DNA from: an uncultured Lewinella sp.
Lineage (GTDB): Bacteria > Bacteroidota > Bacteroidia > Chitinophagales > Saprospiraceae
DNA: 52,625 bases
NCBI GenBank assembly: GCA_913057785.1
Contig: CAJXPD010000034.1
Coordinates: forward strand, 1-52,625
Reading direction: 5' to 3'
Part shown: positions 8,588 through 17,548 of the stretch, one piece after another
Layout: each line of letters opens with the position of its first letter
Numbering within the stretch: position 1 is the first letter of the stretch
Notes under the pieces: generated by a model
The model's database searches: none
Told to the model about the DNA's origin: nothing
The model's input: only the letters and a program-made list of their open reading frames with translations
Position numbers and translations under genes: made by a program

Positions 8588-10915
8588 ATGATAAAAAATA
8601 AAATGAAACCCTTGGAGGAGAACTCGCTTTTTCCGATAAAAAACCTGAGGGTAAAGGCCTTGAATGTGTTGAAGTTAGGACTACTGTGGGTCTTTTTTTG
8701 CCCAATTTCCGTCCCAGGCCAAACACTGCAGCCTTGGGACCTTGTCTTCAAGGATGCATCGGGTAAGACTTTTCCCATGCCATTGGTAGGCGGACTCAAT
8801 TCCCCACAGTTGTCAGCGGTGGATTTAGATGCCGATGGGATACTAGATCTTCATGTCTTTGATCGATCTGGCAACAAACAGCTCACTTTTATCAATGAGG
8901 GTATAGCTGGACAAAGTAGCTATCGGTTTGCACCGGAATATTTGGAGGGCTTCCCACAAGTGATTAACTGGATGCTACTACGAGATTTTAATGAAGATGG
9001 GGTGATGGATCTCTTTAGTTTCCCCAACCTCCAACTAAACGGAATTGTAGCGTATAAGGGGAGTATAAGGGATGGGAAGATCCATTTTGATTTGATTGAG
9101 TTTGATCGTCCCTTGAATGTCATTTATTTCTCGCCTAGTAGCGGCAACGATCTCCCCATCTTTATCAGTAATATTGACTACCCGGCCATTGATGATATGG
9201 ACTGTGATGGTGATCTCGATATTCTAACCTTCAATTCTACGGGAGGGTATATTGAGCTATATGAAAATCAATCTATCGAGCGAGGCTTCGGAAAAGATAC
9301 GCTCTTGTTCAATCTCCAGGAGAGATGTTGGGGAGGCTTGTTTGAAAGTGGGAACTCCAATCAAGTGGATCTTTCTGCTGGGCCGAACGATTGCTTCAGC
9401 CCCGAATTCACGAGTACACCTGTTGAAGTGCGCCATACGGGCTCCACGCTGCTGACTTTTGATGCAGATGGTGATGGAGATCGAGAATTAATTCTGGGGG
9501 ATGTCTCATTCGATGCTTTGAATTATCTCACTAATGAAGGGGATTGTGGAACGGCTTGGATGGGTACACAAGATCCGGCTTTCCCCAGTGATGACCAAAG
9601 TGTAGATTTGGCAGTGTTTCCTGCTGCCTTTTATTTGGATATTAATAATGATGGGGTGGAAGAAATTATGGTAGCGCCCAATGTGGATGCAGGAGGAGAA
9701 AGCAAAGAGGTATTGTGGCAATATAGCCGTGGAGTAGGAGAGGGGAGTGGAGACTTTGGGCTGGTTCGTAAGGATTGGCTGGTTTCAGATATGGTGGACT
9801 TGGGGGAGAATAGCTACCCCTGTTTTGTGGACCTGAATCAAGATAACGTAATGGATATCGTGGTGGGTAATGGTACGTTTTATGAACCGCTGGGTGCGAA
9901 AAACGCACGGGTATTCTATTTCGAAAACACAGGAACCAATGACCTTCCAGTTTTTGAGTTGCGAGAGCAAGATCTATTTTCCTTGAACCAGTTTAGCCAA
10001 GCGGCTACGGATTTCTCTCCCACATTTGGAGATCTGGATGGAGACAATGACCTAGATGCTTTGATTGGCGAGATTAATGGTCAGCTGTTCTATGCGGAGA
10101 ATATCGCTGGAGAAGGCCAACCTATGAGTTTTGCCAGTGTGCAATATGGATACATGGAGATTGATGTTGGCTTTAATAGTCGTCCGCAATTAGTAGATGT
10201 GAATGGGGATCAACTCCTGGATATTCTAATTGGAGAACAGAGTGGTAATATCAACTATTTCCAGAATCAAGGAACCGCAACGAACCCCGTCTTTACCGCG
10301 GATCCGAGCCAAGCACCCAATCAGATGGTTTGGGGAGGAGTGGTTGCACCTACGGATGGATTAGCCTTCTCCGGTTACAGTAGCCCGTTCCTAACCCAAG
10401 TGGATGAGGAATGGCAGCTATTTGTCGGAAATAGAATTGGTACGGTTGAGCGCTATGGTGATATTCAAGGAAACCTTGCGGGGAATTTCACCTTACTCGG
10501 AGAGGTGCCTGGAATAGACGTCGGAACAGAGGCAACGGTTGGACTAGCTAATATTGGGGGAGATCAGTATTTGAATCTCATAGTAGGAAATAAGCGAGGT
10601 GGGATCGAGTTATGGGAAACACCATATGCACCCTTCCTGAATGTATCCACCACAGGCGAGCCTAAATTACCAGACCTCCAGTGGCAAATCGCGCCTAATC
10701 CAGGTCGAGATCATTTTCAAATTACACTTCAAGAGGAAGGTTTCGTGGATTGGCAATGGGAGATTTTTGCAGCGAATGGTCAAAGAATACATATAGGCCA
10801 GTCACAGGTAAAGACAGCGGATATGTCTTTGGTCGGATACCCCAGTGGTGTCTATTGGGTTCGCATTAAAATTGGAGCACAATTGGCCACCAAGAAACTA
10901 TTGCTACTAGATTAA
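8588..10915 (+). CDS. Secreted FG-GAP/VCBS repeat protein with T9SS C-terminal sorting domain
   Basis: A 775-residue exported beta-propeller protein. After an N-terminal signal (hydrophobic segment ending PISVPGQ) it carries about eight calcium-loop repeats of the D-x-D-x-D-G type, such as DLDADGILDLHV, DFNEDGVMDLFS, DINNDGVEEIMV, DLDGDNDLDALIGE and DVNGDQLLDILIGE. The last 80 or so residues form a type IX sorting domain: APNPGRDHFQITL, then GQRIHIG and YPSGVYWVRIK with a basic and hydrophobic end. This predicts export through the outer membrane by T9SS and surface attachment or release. FG-GAP repeats commonly support adhesion or carbohydrate binding; the ligand is unknown. The stop overlaps the convergent yggS stop by 4 bp. 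Confidence 0.9.
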   Translation: MIKNKMKPLEENSLFPIKNLRVKALNVLKLGLLWVFFCPISVPGQTLQPWDLVFKDASGKTFPMPLVGGLNSPQLSAVDLDADGILDLHVFDRSGNKQLTFINEGIAGQSSYRFAPEYLEGFPQVINWMLLRDFNEDGVMDLFSFPNLQLNGIVAYKGSIRDGKIHFDLIEFDRPLNVIYFSPSSGNDLPIFISNIDYPAIDDMDCDGDLDILTFNSTGGYIELYENQSIERGFGKDTLLFNLQERCWGGLFESGNSNQVDLSAGPNDCFSPEFTSTPVEVRHTGSTLLTFDADGDGDRELILGDVSFDALNYLTNEGDCGTAWMGTQDPAFPSDDQSVDLAVFPAAFYLDINNDGVEEIMVAPNVDAGGESKEVLWQYSRGVGEGSGDFGLVRKDWLVSDMVDLGENSYPCFVDLNQDNVMDIVVGNGTFYEPLGAKNARVFYFENTGTNDLPVFELREQDLFSLNQFSQAATDFSPTFGDLDGDNDLDALIGEINGQLFYAENIAGEGQPMSFASVQYGYMEIDVGFNSRPQLVDVNGDQLLDILIGEQSGNINYFQNQGTATNPVFTADPSQAPNQMVWGGVVAPTDGLAFSGYSSPFLTQVDEEWQLFVGNRIGTVERYGDIQGNLAGNFTLLGEVPGIDVGTEATVGLANIGGDQYLNLIVGNKRGGIELWETPYAPFLNVSTTGEPKLPDLQWQIAPNPGRDHFQITLQEEGFVDWQWEIFAANGQRIHIGQSQVKTADMSLVGYPSGVYWVRIKIGAQLATKKLLLLD

Positions 10916-11562
10916 CGGGCGCCAAACAAAAGGCTCCCAATGCGCACCATCGTACTGCCTTCCTCCTGCGCAAGGTGATAGTCGCCGGACATGCCCATCG
11001 ATATTTCCTTGAAGTGATTTACCTCAGCGAAGTATTGGGCCTTCAAGTGATCAAAACATTCCTTTAAATGCTTGAATTCGCCGCGGACTTGCAGTTCCTC
11101 ATCCGTGAACGTGGCCATACCCATCACGCCTACGATCCGAATATTCTCCATTTGAGTAAAGCGATCACTGCTGAGCAAAGCCTCTGCTTCTGCCAAACCT
11201 AAGCCAAATTTTGAGTCTTCCGCGGCTATCTTGATTTGTAACAAGCAGTCGATGACTCGCTCATTCCTCAGCGCCTGTTTATCGATTTCAGCCAAAAGCT
11301 TTAAACTATCCACGGAATGGATCAAGCTTACAAATGAACTGATGTACTTCACCTTATTGGTTTGTAGGTGCCCAATGGCATGCCACTCAATGTCACTGGG
11401 CAGTGCTGCTTGCTTTTCAACAAGTTCCTGGACACGATTCTCTCCGAAGATGCGCTGGCCCTGTTGATACATTTCCAAGATTTGTTCAACCGGCTTGGTC
11501 TTTGATACAGCTACCAACTGGGTATTGGTTTCTGCTAATTCTGCCAGGATCTGCTGCAACAT
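10912..11562 (-). CDS. yggS: YggS/PLPBP-family pyridoxal phosphate homeostasis protein
   Basis: A 216-residue single-domain PLP-binding barrel protein. LVAVSKTKP near the N-terminus supplies the lysine that binds PLP. Further family signatures are FGENRVQEL, WHAIGHLQTNK, IHSVDS, the late segment ISMGMSGDY for phosphate binding, and the C-terminal VRIGSLLFGAR. Members show no clear enzyme activity and are thought to manage free vitamin B6 and amino-acid pools. The start ATG 11562 fits the family's short N-terminus. Its 3' end overlaps the FG-GAP gene stop. Confidence 0.95.
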   Translation of the reverse strand: MLQQILAELAETNTQLVAVSKTKPVEQILEMYQQGQRIFGENRVQELVEKQAALPSDIEWHAIGHLQTNKVKYISSFVSLIHSVDSLKLLAEIDKQALRNERVIDCLLQIKIAAEDSKFGLGLAEAEALLSSDRFTQMENIRIVGVMGMATFTDEELQVRGEFKHLKECFDHLKAQYFAEVNHFKEISMGMSGDYHLAQEEGSTMVRIGSLLFGAR

Positions 11563-11668
11563 CTTATATTTTTTTTAACAGTGTGCTGAAAAATACGCTA
11601 ATGAAAGTTCTCGTTCTGATAATAAGATCAAGCACTCACTTGTTCAAATCATCAAATGGAACTGGATT

Positions 11669-11887
11669 ATGCAAAACCGCAAATTTAAACGAGCCGCAAG
11701 AATTAACCGGGCAAAAGCTTTTTTGTTTACCGTTCTTTTTCATGTTGTCGCGATTGGTGCTTTCATGAATGATGATGCCTATTCCAAATTAGCTCAATGG
11801 TTACCGGAGCCAGTAACGGAATGGTTGGGTTGGGAAGTAGAGGCTGAGAAGTCAGCCGAAGATGAAGAAAACCTATTGAGGCCGTAG
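11669..11887 (+). CDS. Small single-pass membrane protein, unknown function
   Basis: A 72-residue frame starting MQNRKFKRAARINRAKAF. It has a strongly basic N-terminus, one hydrophobic segment (FLFTVLFHVVAIGAFM, about 19-34), then an acidic, tryptophan-containing tail ending AEDEENLLRP. The charge pattern suggests an inner-membrane anchor with the N-terminus inside. I do not recognise the family. Support comes from its sensible composition and its position as the only open frame between yggS and the kinase gene, divergent from yggS. Confidence 0.65.
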   Translation: MQNRKFKRAARINRAKAFLFTVLFHVVAIGAFMNDDAYSKLAQWLPEPVTEWLGWEVEAEKSAEDEENLLRP

Positions 11888-11933
11888 CATTTTGCCAGAC
11901 GGTTCTGCTATATTAATGATCTTTCAGAAATCC

Positions 11934-12566
11934 TTAGAAGAGTCCGTGTAACTCCGCACGAACCAAATCCACCACTTTACCTAAATCTTCTGGATTGTTC
12001 TTGAAGTCCAGGTCATCAACGCTTATCACTAGAAGACGCCCTTCCTTGTAAGTGTCGATCCAGTTTTCATATCGCTCATTTAATCTCTTCAGATAATCCA
12101 AGCTCATATTTCCCTCGTAATCTCTCCCTCTGGCCTGAATATGGGAAACCAGGGTAGGAATGCTCGCTTTCAGGTAGATCAGCAGATCTGGCGGCTGAAT
12201 CTGTGAAGACATCGTCTTGAACAACTCAAAGTAGTTCTGAAAATCCCGGCTAGGCATCAGGCCCATATCATGCAAGTTGGGCGCAAAGATGTAGGCATCC
12301 TCATAGATCGTCCGATCCTGGATTACCGTTTTGTCCCCATCCAATATCTTCAATATTTGCTGATATCGACTATTGAGGAAATATACCTGTAGGTTGAAAG
12401 ACCAGCGTTGCATGTCCACATAGAAGTCGCTTAGGTAAGGATTATTATCCGCCGACTCATAGTGTACATCCCAACCGAAGTTCTTCCCCAATTGCGTGCA
12501 GAGTGTAGTTTTACCTGCTCCGATATTTCCTGCGATGGCTATATGCTTGACCTTTGGCGTTGACAT
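11934..12566 (-). CDS. Deoxynucleoside kinase
   Basis: A dNK-family P-loop kinase that phosphorylates deoxynucleosides for salvage. The ATP loop is AIAGNIGAGKTTL (about 10-22 from ATG 12566). The DRS-like catalytic segment is QDRTIYEDAYIFA, and the LID region is QARGRDYEGNMSLDYL. I chose ATG 12566 (MSTPKVKHIAIAGN) because family members start close to the P-loop. The longer frame to ATG 12623 adds 19 residues of unlikely sequence. The neighbours are unrelated, so it is probably monocistronic. Confidence 0.92.
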   Translation of the reverse strand: MSTPKVKHIAIAGNIGAGKTTLCTQLGKNFGWDVHYESADNNPYLSDFYVDMQRWSFNLQVYFLNSRYQQILKILDGDKTVIQDRTIYEDAYIFAPNLHDMGLMPSRDFQNYFELFKTMSSQIQPPDLLIYLKASIPTLVSHIQARGRDYEGNMSLDYLKRLNERYENWIDTYKEGRLLVISVDDLDFKNNPEDLGKVVDLVRAELHGLF

Positions 12567-12861
12567 TGTTTTCGTTATCATATGGAAGCAACTTAATCCT
12601 ATTGCAGCTCCGGTACCTAGCATGGGAAGGACTTAAAGGAAAGTATATGAATCTATAGTTACTTCCCAGCTAATCCCCAGCTTGTGGTACAGGTCTTTTG
12701 ATGCAGTAGGTGAGTTGCCGTAAAGTTAGAATGAGACTGACGGCCACGAAAATAAAATTTATGCTGGAATTCCTGAATTTTTTAGGCAGATAGATTGCCC
12801 TTGAAATGATCAAATCACTACCTTGGCCGATGATTTTGTAACGAACTTCGATTTATTTGTT

Positions 12862-13155
12862 ATGAATATAGATGAAAAACTAATTTCACGGTTGGAGCAT
12901 TTGGCTCGTTTAGAGCTATCCGAGGAAGAACGCAAAGGCATTCAAAAGGATCTCAATAATATTTTGGGGATGGTGGAAAAACTGAATGAGTTGGATACAG
13001 CAGAAGTTGAACCACTCGTTTATGTAAGTGAAGCTCAAAATGTTTTGCGAGAAGATGAGGTTAAGCATCAATTGGATCGTTCTAAGGGCTTGAAAAATGC
13101 GCCACAGCAAAATGGGGAGTACTTTGAAGTGCCAAAAGTTATCGATTTGAAGTGA
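12862..13155 (+). CDS. gatC: Asp/Glu-tRNA amidotransferase subunit C
   Basis: From ATG 12862 this is a 97-residue GatC, the small subunit that holds the GatA amidase and GatB tRNA-binding subunits together during Gln-tRNA(Gln) or Asn-tRNA(Asn) formation. Family signatures are ISRLEHLARLELSEEE at the N-terminus, ILGMVEKLNELDTAEVEP in the middle, and LREDEV with the C-terminal FEVPKVI. The upstream in-frame start at 12823 adds 13 residues not seen in the family. gatA and gatB are not in the window, as is common in Bacteroidota. Confidence 0.95.
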   Translation: MNIDEKLISRLEHLARLELSEEERKGIQKDLNNILGMVEKLNELDTAEVEPLVYVSEAQNVLREDEVKHQLDRSKGLKNAPQQNGEYFEVPKVIDLK

Positions 13156-13232
13156 TCCTCGCCCATAGCATTTGATGAGGAAAAATCGATTTACAACGGA
13201 ATCATCACCCGAGAATCTTATAAAGAATTAAT

Positions 13233-13964
13233 ATGGACTCCATTATCTCTGTTAGTGAACTCAAGAAGACCTACATCATGGGAACCACCCAGGTGCACGC
13301 GCTCAAATCCATTACGCTCGATATTCATAAGAACGAATATGTAGCGCTGATGGGGCCTTCTGGTTCTGGAAAGTCTACTTTGATGAATCTTTTGGGATGC
13401 CTGGATACTCCTTCTGCAGGGGACTACATCCTGAATGGCACCAATGTTAGTACCATGACGGACGGTGCATTGGCTGAGGTTCGGAATAAGGAAATTGGCT
13501 TTGTATTCCAGACGTTTAATCTTTTGCCTCGACTTACTGCTCTAGAAAATGTGGCTTTGCCATTGGTTTATGGAGGGGTCAGCAAGTCAGCGAGATTGGA
13601 TAGAGCCCGTGATGTTTTGACTCAGGTGGGGCTTGGAGATCGGGTGGATCACAAACCCAATGAGCTTTCTGGTGGTCAGCGCCAAAGGGTAGCCATTGCA
13701 CGCGCCTTGGTTAATGATCCTTCGATCATTCTGGCGGATGAGCCTACGGGTAACTTGGATACGAAGACTTCCATCGAGATTATGGAGATCTTCGAAAAAA
13801 TCCAGTCAGGCGGAAATACAGTCATCCTGGTAACACACGAACCGGATATTGCGGATCATGCTCATCGAATCATTCGCCTGCGAGATGGATTGGTGGAAAG
13901 CGATAAGAAAAATGAGAACGTGGTTAGAGCGGCCGATCCAACTCACCGCTACAATATCAAATAA
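13233..13964 (+). CDS. ABC transporter ATPase, LolD/MacB type
   Basis: A 243-residue ATP-binding subunit with every expected motif: Walker [11 protein letters not shown]-loop [18 protein letters not shown], signature LSGGQRQR, Walker [13 protein letters not shown] and the H-loop VTHEP. The sequence is closest in pattern to LolD/MacB/FtsE-type ATPases that drive mechanotransmission permeases rather than importers. Its permease is not adjacent. The two FtsX/MacB-type permeases at 26.8-34 kb are possible partners, but that is inference. The 25 residues after the H-loop are polar and variable. Confidence 0.93.
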   Translation: MDSIISVSELKKTYIMGTTQVHALKSITLDIHKNEYVALMGPSGSGKSTLMNLLGCLDTPSAGDYILNGTNVSTMTDGALAEVRNKEIGFVFQTFNLLPRLTALENVALPLVYGGVSKSARLDRARDVLTQVGLGDRVDHKPNELSGGQRQRVAIARALVNDPSIILADEPTGNLDTKTSIEIMEIFEKIQSGGNTVILVTHEPDIADHAHRIIRLRDGLVESDKKNENVVRAADPTHRYNIK

Positions 13965-13995
13965 TAGGAATTTTTTGAAAATATTATTGTGGACG

Positions 13996-14037
13996 ACCCT
14001 TTCCCGCTCATTGCAAGTAGGAAAGGGTATTTTTTTT
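13996..14037 (+). terminator. Rho-independent terminator after the ABC ATPase gene
   Basis: ACCCTTTCC at 13996-14004 pairs with GGAAAGGGT at 14020-14028, followed by an eight-T tract. It lies 32 bp after the ATPase stop and just before the adenosyltransferase start. Confidence 0.8.
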
Positions 14038-14059
14038 CATCTTTACGAGTAAAAAGAGA

Positions 14060-14614
14060 ATGGCTTTTAAGATATATACTAAAACTGGGGATAAGGGAGA
14101 GACAGGATTGTTTGGAGGACGCCGATTGCCCAAATTTCACGATCGGATTGAGGCTTACGGGACGGTCGATGAGCTTAATGCTTTTATTGGCTTGCTGAGC
14201 GACTATGTGGAGTCAGAAGACTTGAACCAGGAGTTGAAGAATATTCAAGATTTACTTTTTGTGATTGGCGCCAATCTAGCCTCTGAACCGAAGAAGGAGA
14301 ATGCGGTGCCAGATGTTACCGATGAGGACGTAATGGCTTTAGAAACAGCAATGGACCGAATGGATGCCGATTTGCCAGAACTAAAGCACTTCATCCTACC
14401 GGGCGGGCACCCGGCTGTGTCTCACGCTCATGTGGCCAGAACTATTTGCCGAAGAGCAGAGCGTTTGGTCGTAGCTTTAGCACAGCAAGAAGTTGTGGCA
14501 GATATAATTATTCGGTATCTTAACCGACTATCAGACTACCTATTTGTAGTGTCAAGGAAGGTGGGACATGATTTAGGCGTGGAGGAACGAAAATGGGAAC
14601 CCCGGAAGAAATAG
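14060..14614 (+). CDS. Corrinoid (cob(I)alamin) adenosyltransferase, PduO/MMAB type
   Basis: A 184-residue trimeric-type adenosyltransferase that makes adenosylcobalamin from ATP and cob(I)alamin. The ATP-binding N-terminus is KIYTKTGDKGETGLFGGRR, followed by RIEAYGTVDELNAFIGL. The other signature is ARTICRRAERLVVAL, with YLNRLSDYLFVVSR near the end. Length and start are typical. A terminator separates it from the ATPase gene, and 37 bp separate it from the HD phosphodiesterase gene downstream, so the latter two may be co-transcribed. Confidence 0.95.
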   Translation: MAFKIYTKTGDKGETGLFGGRRLPKFHDRIEAYGTVDELNAFIGLLSDYVESEDLNQELKNIQDLLFVIGANLASEPKKENAVPDVTDEDVMALETAMDRMDADLPELKHFILPGGHPAVSHAHVARTICRRAERLVVALAQQEVVADIIIRYLNRLSDYLFVVSRKVGHDLGVEERKWEPRKK

Positions 14615-14651
14615 AGCCGCTTTGATACATTAAATTTGAAGAATCCAACGA

Positions 14652-16784
14652 ATGGAAGACAAGCCGGCAATAAAAGATAGGTCTAGATGGACAGGGCTAC
14701 TCCGTTATTTGATGGTGGGCGCAGTGGTGGCCTTCATTAGTTTTCTCTTTCCCAACAATGTTAAGTTCAAATACGAATTTGAGCCGAGGCAATCCTGGCG
14801 ATACGACGATCTATATGCTCCATTTGATTTTGCTATTCTCAAAACAGCGGAAGAACTCAAACAGGAACAAGCAGCGCTGGATGCCAATTTCACACCCTAC
14901 TTTTCGGAAGATCCCGAGGTGGCTAAATTGGCTAAGTCAAATTTTGAAGCGTCCTTTAATCAGCTAAAGCAGGAAGCCTTAGATGGAGACCTTTTTAAAG
15001 ACGTCAAACGGCGCCCCAACGATTATTTGAAATATGGAGAGCAGTTGCTCAATAAGATTTACGATAGGGGGATCATAGAATTGGATACTTCCTACCAGCA
15101 AAAGGGAAATGATTTTGTAGTCAATATCGTCAAGGGCAACACCACTTACCTACAAACCCTTGGTAACCTCTATACGCTCAGTACTGCCAAAAACCTCCTA
15201 AGTGATTCCTTACCCTATAGCCCTCTGACCGAACCTGAGTTTCTTTTCCCCATTCTGCAACAAAATGTTCAAGCAAATTTATTCTTTAATGACACCTTGA
15301 CGCAGAAATTCAGAGCAGACCTCTTGGCTGAGATTTCTGGTACCAGAGGCATGGTGATGAAGGGAGAACTGATTATCCCCAGAGATGGAATCGTGACGGA
15401 TTTGATTTATCAAAAATTGACTTCCTATAAGAGAGCTTACGAAGAAGAATTGACGGAGAAGAAATCCCATTGGGTTGTTTTTGCAGGTTACTTCCTGCTG
15501 ACCAGTATTATCCTTGGGGTCTTCTTACTATATCTTCAAATATATGCTACGAAGGTCTATCACAATTTAGGCGAGCTACTCTTCTTCTTTGTCTGGCTGG
15601 TAGTGTTTAGCTATTTGGTGTACTTGGTGGAACAAATTGGAGGACTTAGTGCCTACCTAATTCCGTTCTGCATCATTCCGATCGTGATCAATACCTTCTA
15701 CAATGAGCAACTAGCACTGTTTACGCACATCATCGCCGTCCTGATTGCTAGTTTTCTCTCTTCCCTTGGCTACGAATTTACTTTTCTACTCATATTGGCG
15801 GGGATAGTAGTACTGCTGGGAAAAATCAACACGCAAGATTGGTCCCGATTCTTTTATTCCATGTTGTTTCTATTTCTCAGTTACGGACTAGGCTATTTGG
15901 GACTTTCTCTAATTCAAGAAGGAGGATTGCAGACCATCGACTGGTCCGTCTATTCCTGGCTGTTCTTTAACGTGATTTTTACTTTGCTTGCTTTCCCCTT
16001 GGTTCCTTTGCTGGAGCGTGTCTTTGGCTTCTTTACCTCCCCACTCACTTTGATGGAGCTATCGGATCTAAACAAGCCATTACTCCAGGAACTAGCGCTG
16101 AAGGCACCTGGAACTTTGCAACATTCTTTGCAAGTCGCCAATCTCTCTGAAGCTGCGGCTAGAAGGGTAGGGGCTGATCCTTTATTGATCAAGGTAGCAG
16201 CCCTGTATCATGACATTGGAAAAACAGAGCAACCGGCCTATTACATTGAAAATCAAAGTGGGAAAAATCCACACGACGATATCAATGCACTAGAAAGTGC
16301 CAAGATTATAATTGCCCACGTTACAGAAGGCGTGAAAATGGCTAATAAGGCCAAATTACCCAAGGTACTAATCGATTTCATTAAATCTCATCACGGGACT
16401 ACCCGAGTAGAGTACTTCTATAGAAAACATTTAGCTGCAAATCCCGAACACAATTTTGATGAGACGCTCTTTGTTTATCCAGGACCGCTGCCCAAATCCA
16501 AGGAGGAAACGATCCTGATGATGGCTGACAGTGTGGAGGCGGCTTGCAAGAGCTTGAAAAACCCTACCGAAGAGGAACTCTTTAAGCTAATTGATAAAGT
16601 TATCGAGGGCAAGATTACCAGAGGACAGTTTGAGAATTCGGAAATGAATTTCAGAGAATTGGAAGCTTGTAGGGCAGTATTTAAGCAGGTGATGAAATCC
16701 GTACATCATGTACGCATTGAGTATCCGGAGGAAAAGAAGAACAACACCGAAGAGCCGAAATCCATATCAGAAGAAAAAAAATAA
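14652..16784 (+). CDS. PgpH-like 7TM-HD phosphodiesterase (probable c-di-AMP hydrolase)
   Basis: A 710-residue membrane protein of the 7TMR-HD family. One helix near the N-terminus is followed by an extracytoplasmic domain of about 240 residues, then about seven hydrophobic helices (about 275-465), then a cytoplasmic HD domain. The metal ligands are visible: His491 in TLQHSLQVANL, His520-Asp521 in LYHDIGKTEQPAYY, and later IIAHVTEGV and KSHHGTTRVEYFY. Known members such as Listeria PgpH hydrolyse c-di-AMP; that activity is inferred here. The acidic-basic C-terminal tail is low complexity, and the stop codon lies in the arm of a terminator. Confidence 0.9.
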   Translation: MEDKPAIKDRSRWTGLLRYLMVGAVVAFISFLFPNNVKFKYEFEPRQSWRYDDLYAPFDFAILKTAEELKQEQAALDANFTPYFSEDPEVAKLAKSNFEASFNQLKQEALDGDLFKDVKRRPNDYLKYGEQLLNKIYDRGIIELDTSYQQKGNDFVVNIVKGNTTYLQTLGNLYTLSTAKNLLSDSLPYSPLTEPEFLFPILQQNVQANLFFNDTLTQKFRADLLAEISGTRGMVMKGELIIPRDGIVTDLIYQKLTSYKRAYEEELTEKKSHWVVFAGYFLLTSIILGVFLLYLQIYATKVYHNLGELLFFFVWLVVFSYLVYLVEQIGGLSAYLIPFCIIPIVINTFYNEQLALFTHIIAVLIASFLSSLGYEFTFLLILAGIVVLLGKINTQDWSRFFYSMLFLFLSYGLGYLGLSLIQEGGLQTIDWSVYSWLFFNVIFTLLAFPLVPLLERVFGFFTSPLTLMELSDLNKPLLQELALKAPGTLQHSLQVANLSEAAARRVGADPLLIKVAALYHDIGKTEQPAYYIENQSGKNPHDDINALESAKIIIAHVTEGVKMANKAKLPKVLIDFIKSHHGTTRVEYFYRKHLAANPEHNFDETLFVYPGPLPKSKEETILMMADSVEAACKSLKNPTEEELFKLIDKVIEGKITRGQFENSEMNFRELEACRAVFKQVMKSVHHVRIEYPEEKKNNTEEPKSISEEKK

Positions 16785-16815
16785 ACCTTCTCAGTTAAAA
16801 CTTGAGAAGGTTTAT
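16781..16815. terminator. Bidirectional terminator overlapping the PgpH-like stop codon
   Basis: ATAAACCTTCTCA at 16781-16793 pairs perfectly with TGAGAAGGTTTAT at 16803-16815 around a 9-nt loop. The 5' arm includes the stop codon. A-rich and T-rich flanks make it usable from both directions, between convergent genes. Confidence 0.8.
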
Positions 16816-16853
16816 TTGGGAACATTTCCCATTACCACCTGTTGCACTTATAA

Positions 16854-17429
16854 TTATGCGACGGTTGTAGCCTTTGAAACTCCTCTCCGGGCCAAAAACC
16901 ACTCATATATACCAAATAAAATAGCGCTATAGACCAGATTTCCTACCAAGGTATTTCGGAAAAATGGGATGCCAGCAATATAGCTTTCCAGTAATCCGTT
17001 AAAGTCCTTAGTATACAATGGACTAGTGAGCATGGAGTTGAAATTGGTTACCAAGAAGAACACTACCGCCGCTAAGGTGGCTGTTCCAATTACTCGAACG
17101 GTATTTACCTTCTTCAAAAGTGCCCAACCTATCAGTACGATGAGACCAAGACAGATATAGATTACTGGGTTGCCCATCCAGGAAAAACCTTGGTAAATCT
17201 CTGGATATAGTTTGGCATAGACAAGATTGTTAAGTAGAATATCACTGATCCACCAGGCAGCCAAAGGAATCAAGAAGGCTAGGTGTTTTTTAGAGAAGTA
17301 AGCAGCGCCAAATAAGGCCATTGCCCCGAGTGGGGTGAAGTTAGGAGGGTGAGGAATTAAGCGGCTTAATGCAGCCAATAAAGTCATCCCAATTATGAGG
17401 CCGGTCTGCAGTTTCAAATTCTTCTTCAT
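16854..17429 (-). CDS. DUF6580-like integral membrane protein
   Basis: From ATG 17429 (MKKNLKLQTG) this is a 191-residue protein with about five to six hydrophobic helices. The segments NFTPLGAMALFGAAYF and FFLVTNFNSML are recurring features of the DUF6580 family, whose function is unknown. The compact layout recalls small-molecule transporter S components, which would be speculative. The open frame to 17468 adds 13 residues without support. It is convergent with the PgpH-like gene and divergent from the M1 peptidase gene. Confidence 0.8.
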   Translation of the reverse strand: MKKNLKLQTGLIIGMTLLAALSRLIPHPPNFTPLGAMALFGAAYFSKKHLAFLIPLAAWWISDILLNNLVYAKLYPEIYQGFSWMGNPVIYICLGLIVLIGWALLKKVNTVRVIGTATLAAVVFFLVTNFNSMLTSPLYTKDFNGLLESYIAGIPFFRNTLVGNLVYSAILFGIYEWFLARRGVSKATTVA

Positions 17430-17548
17430 GTGTTGAGGATATAGATGATTCGGCACAAAAATAACCAAAATATTATTTGTAGTTTAGCGGCCGCAATCCA
17501 AAAGCTTTAAAACCTCAGGTAAAGCCCTGCTGGCCAAATTGTTATTAT

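Noticed and set aside
13233..13964. ABC ATPase as the dedicated partner of the PadR-island permeases
   Set aside because: It is 13 kb away on the other strand with a terminator behind it. The type fits, but nothing in the sequence links them directly, so it was not claimed.
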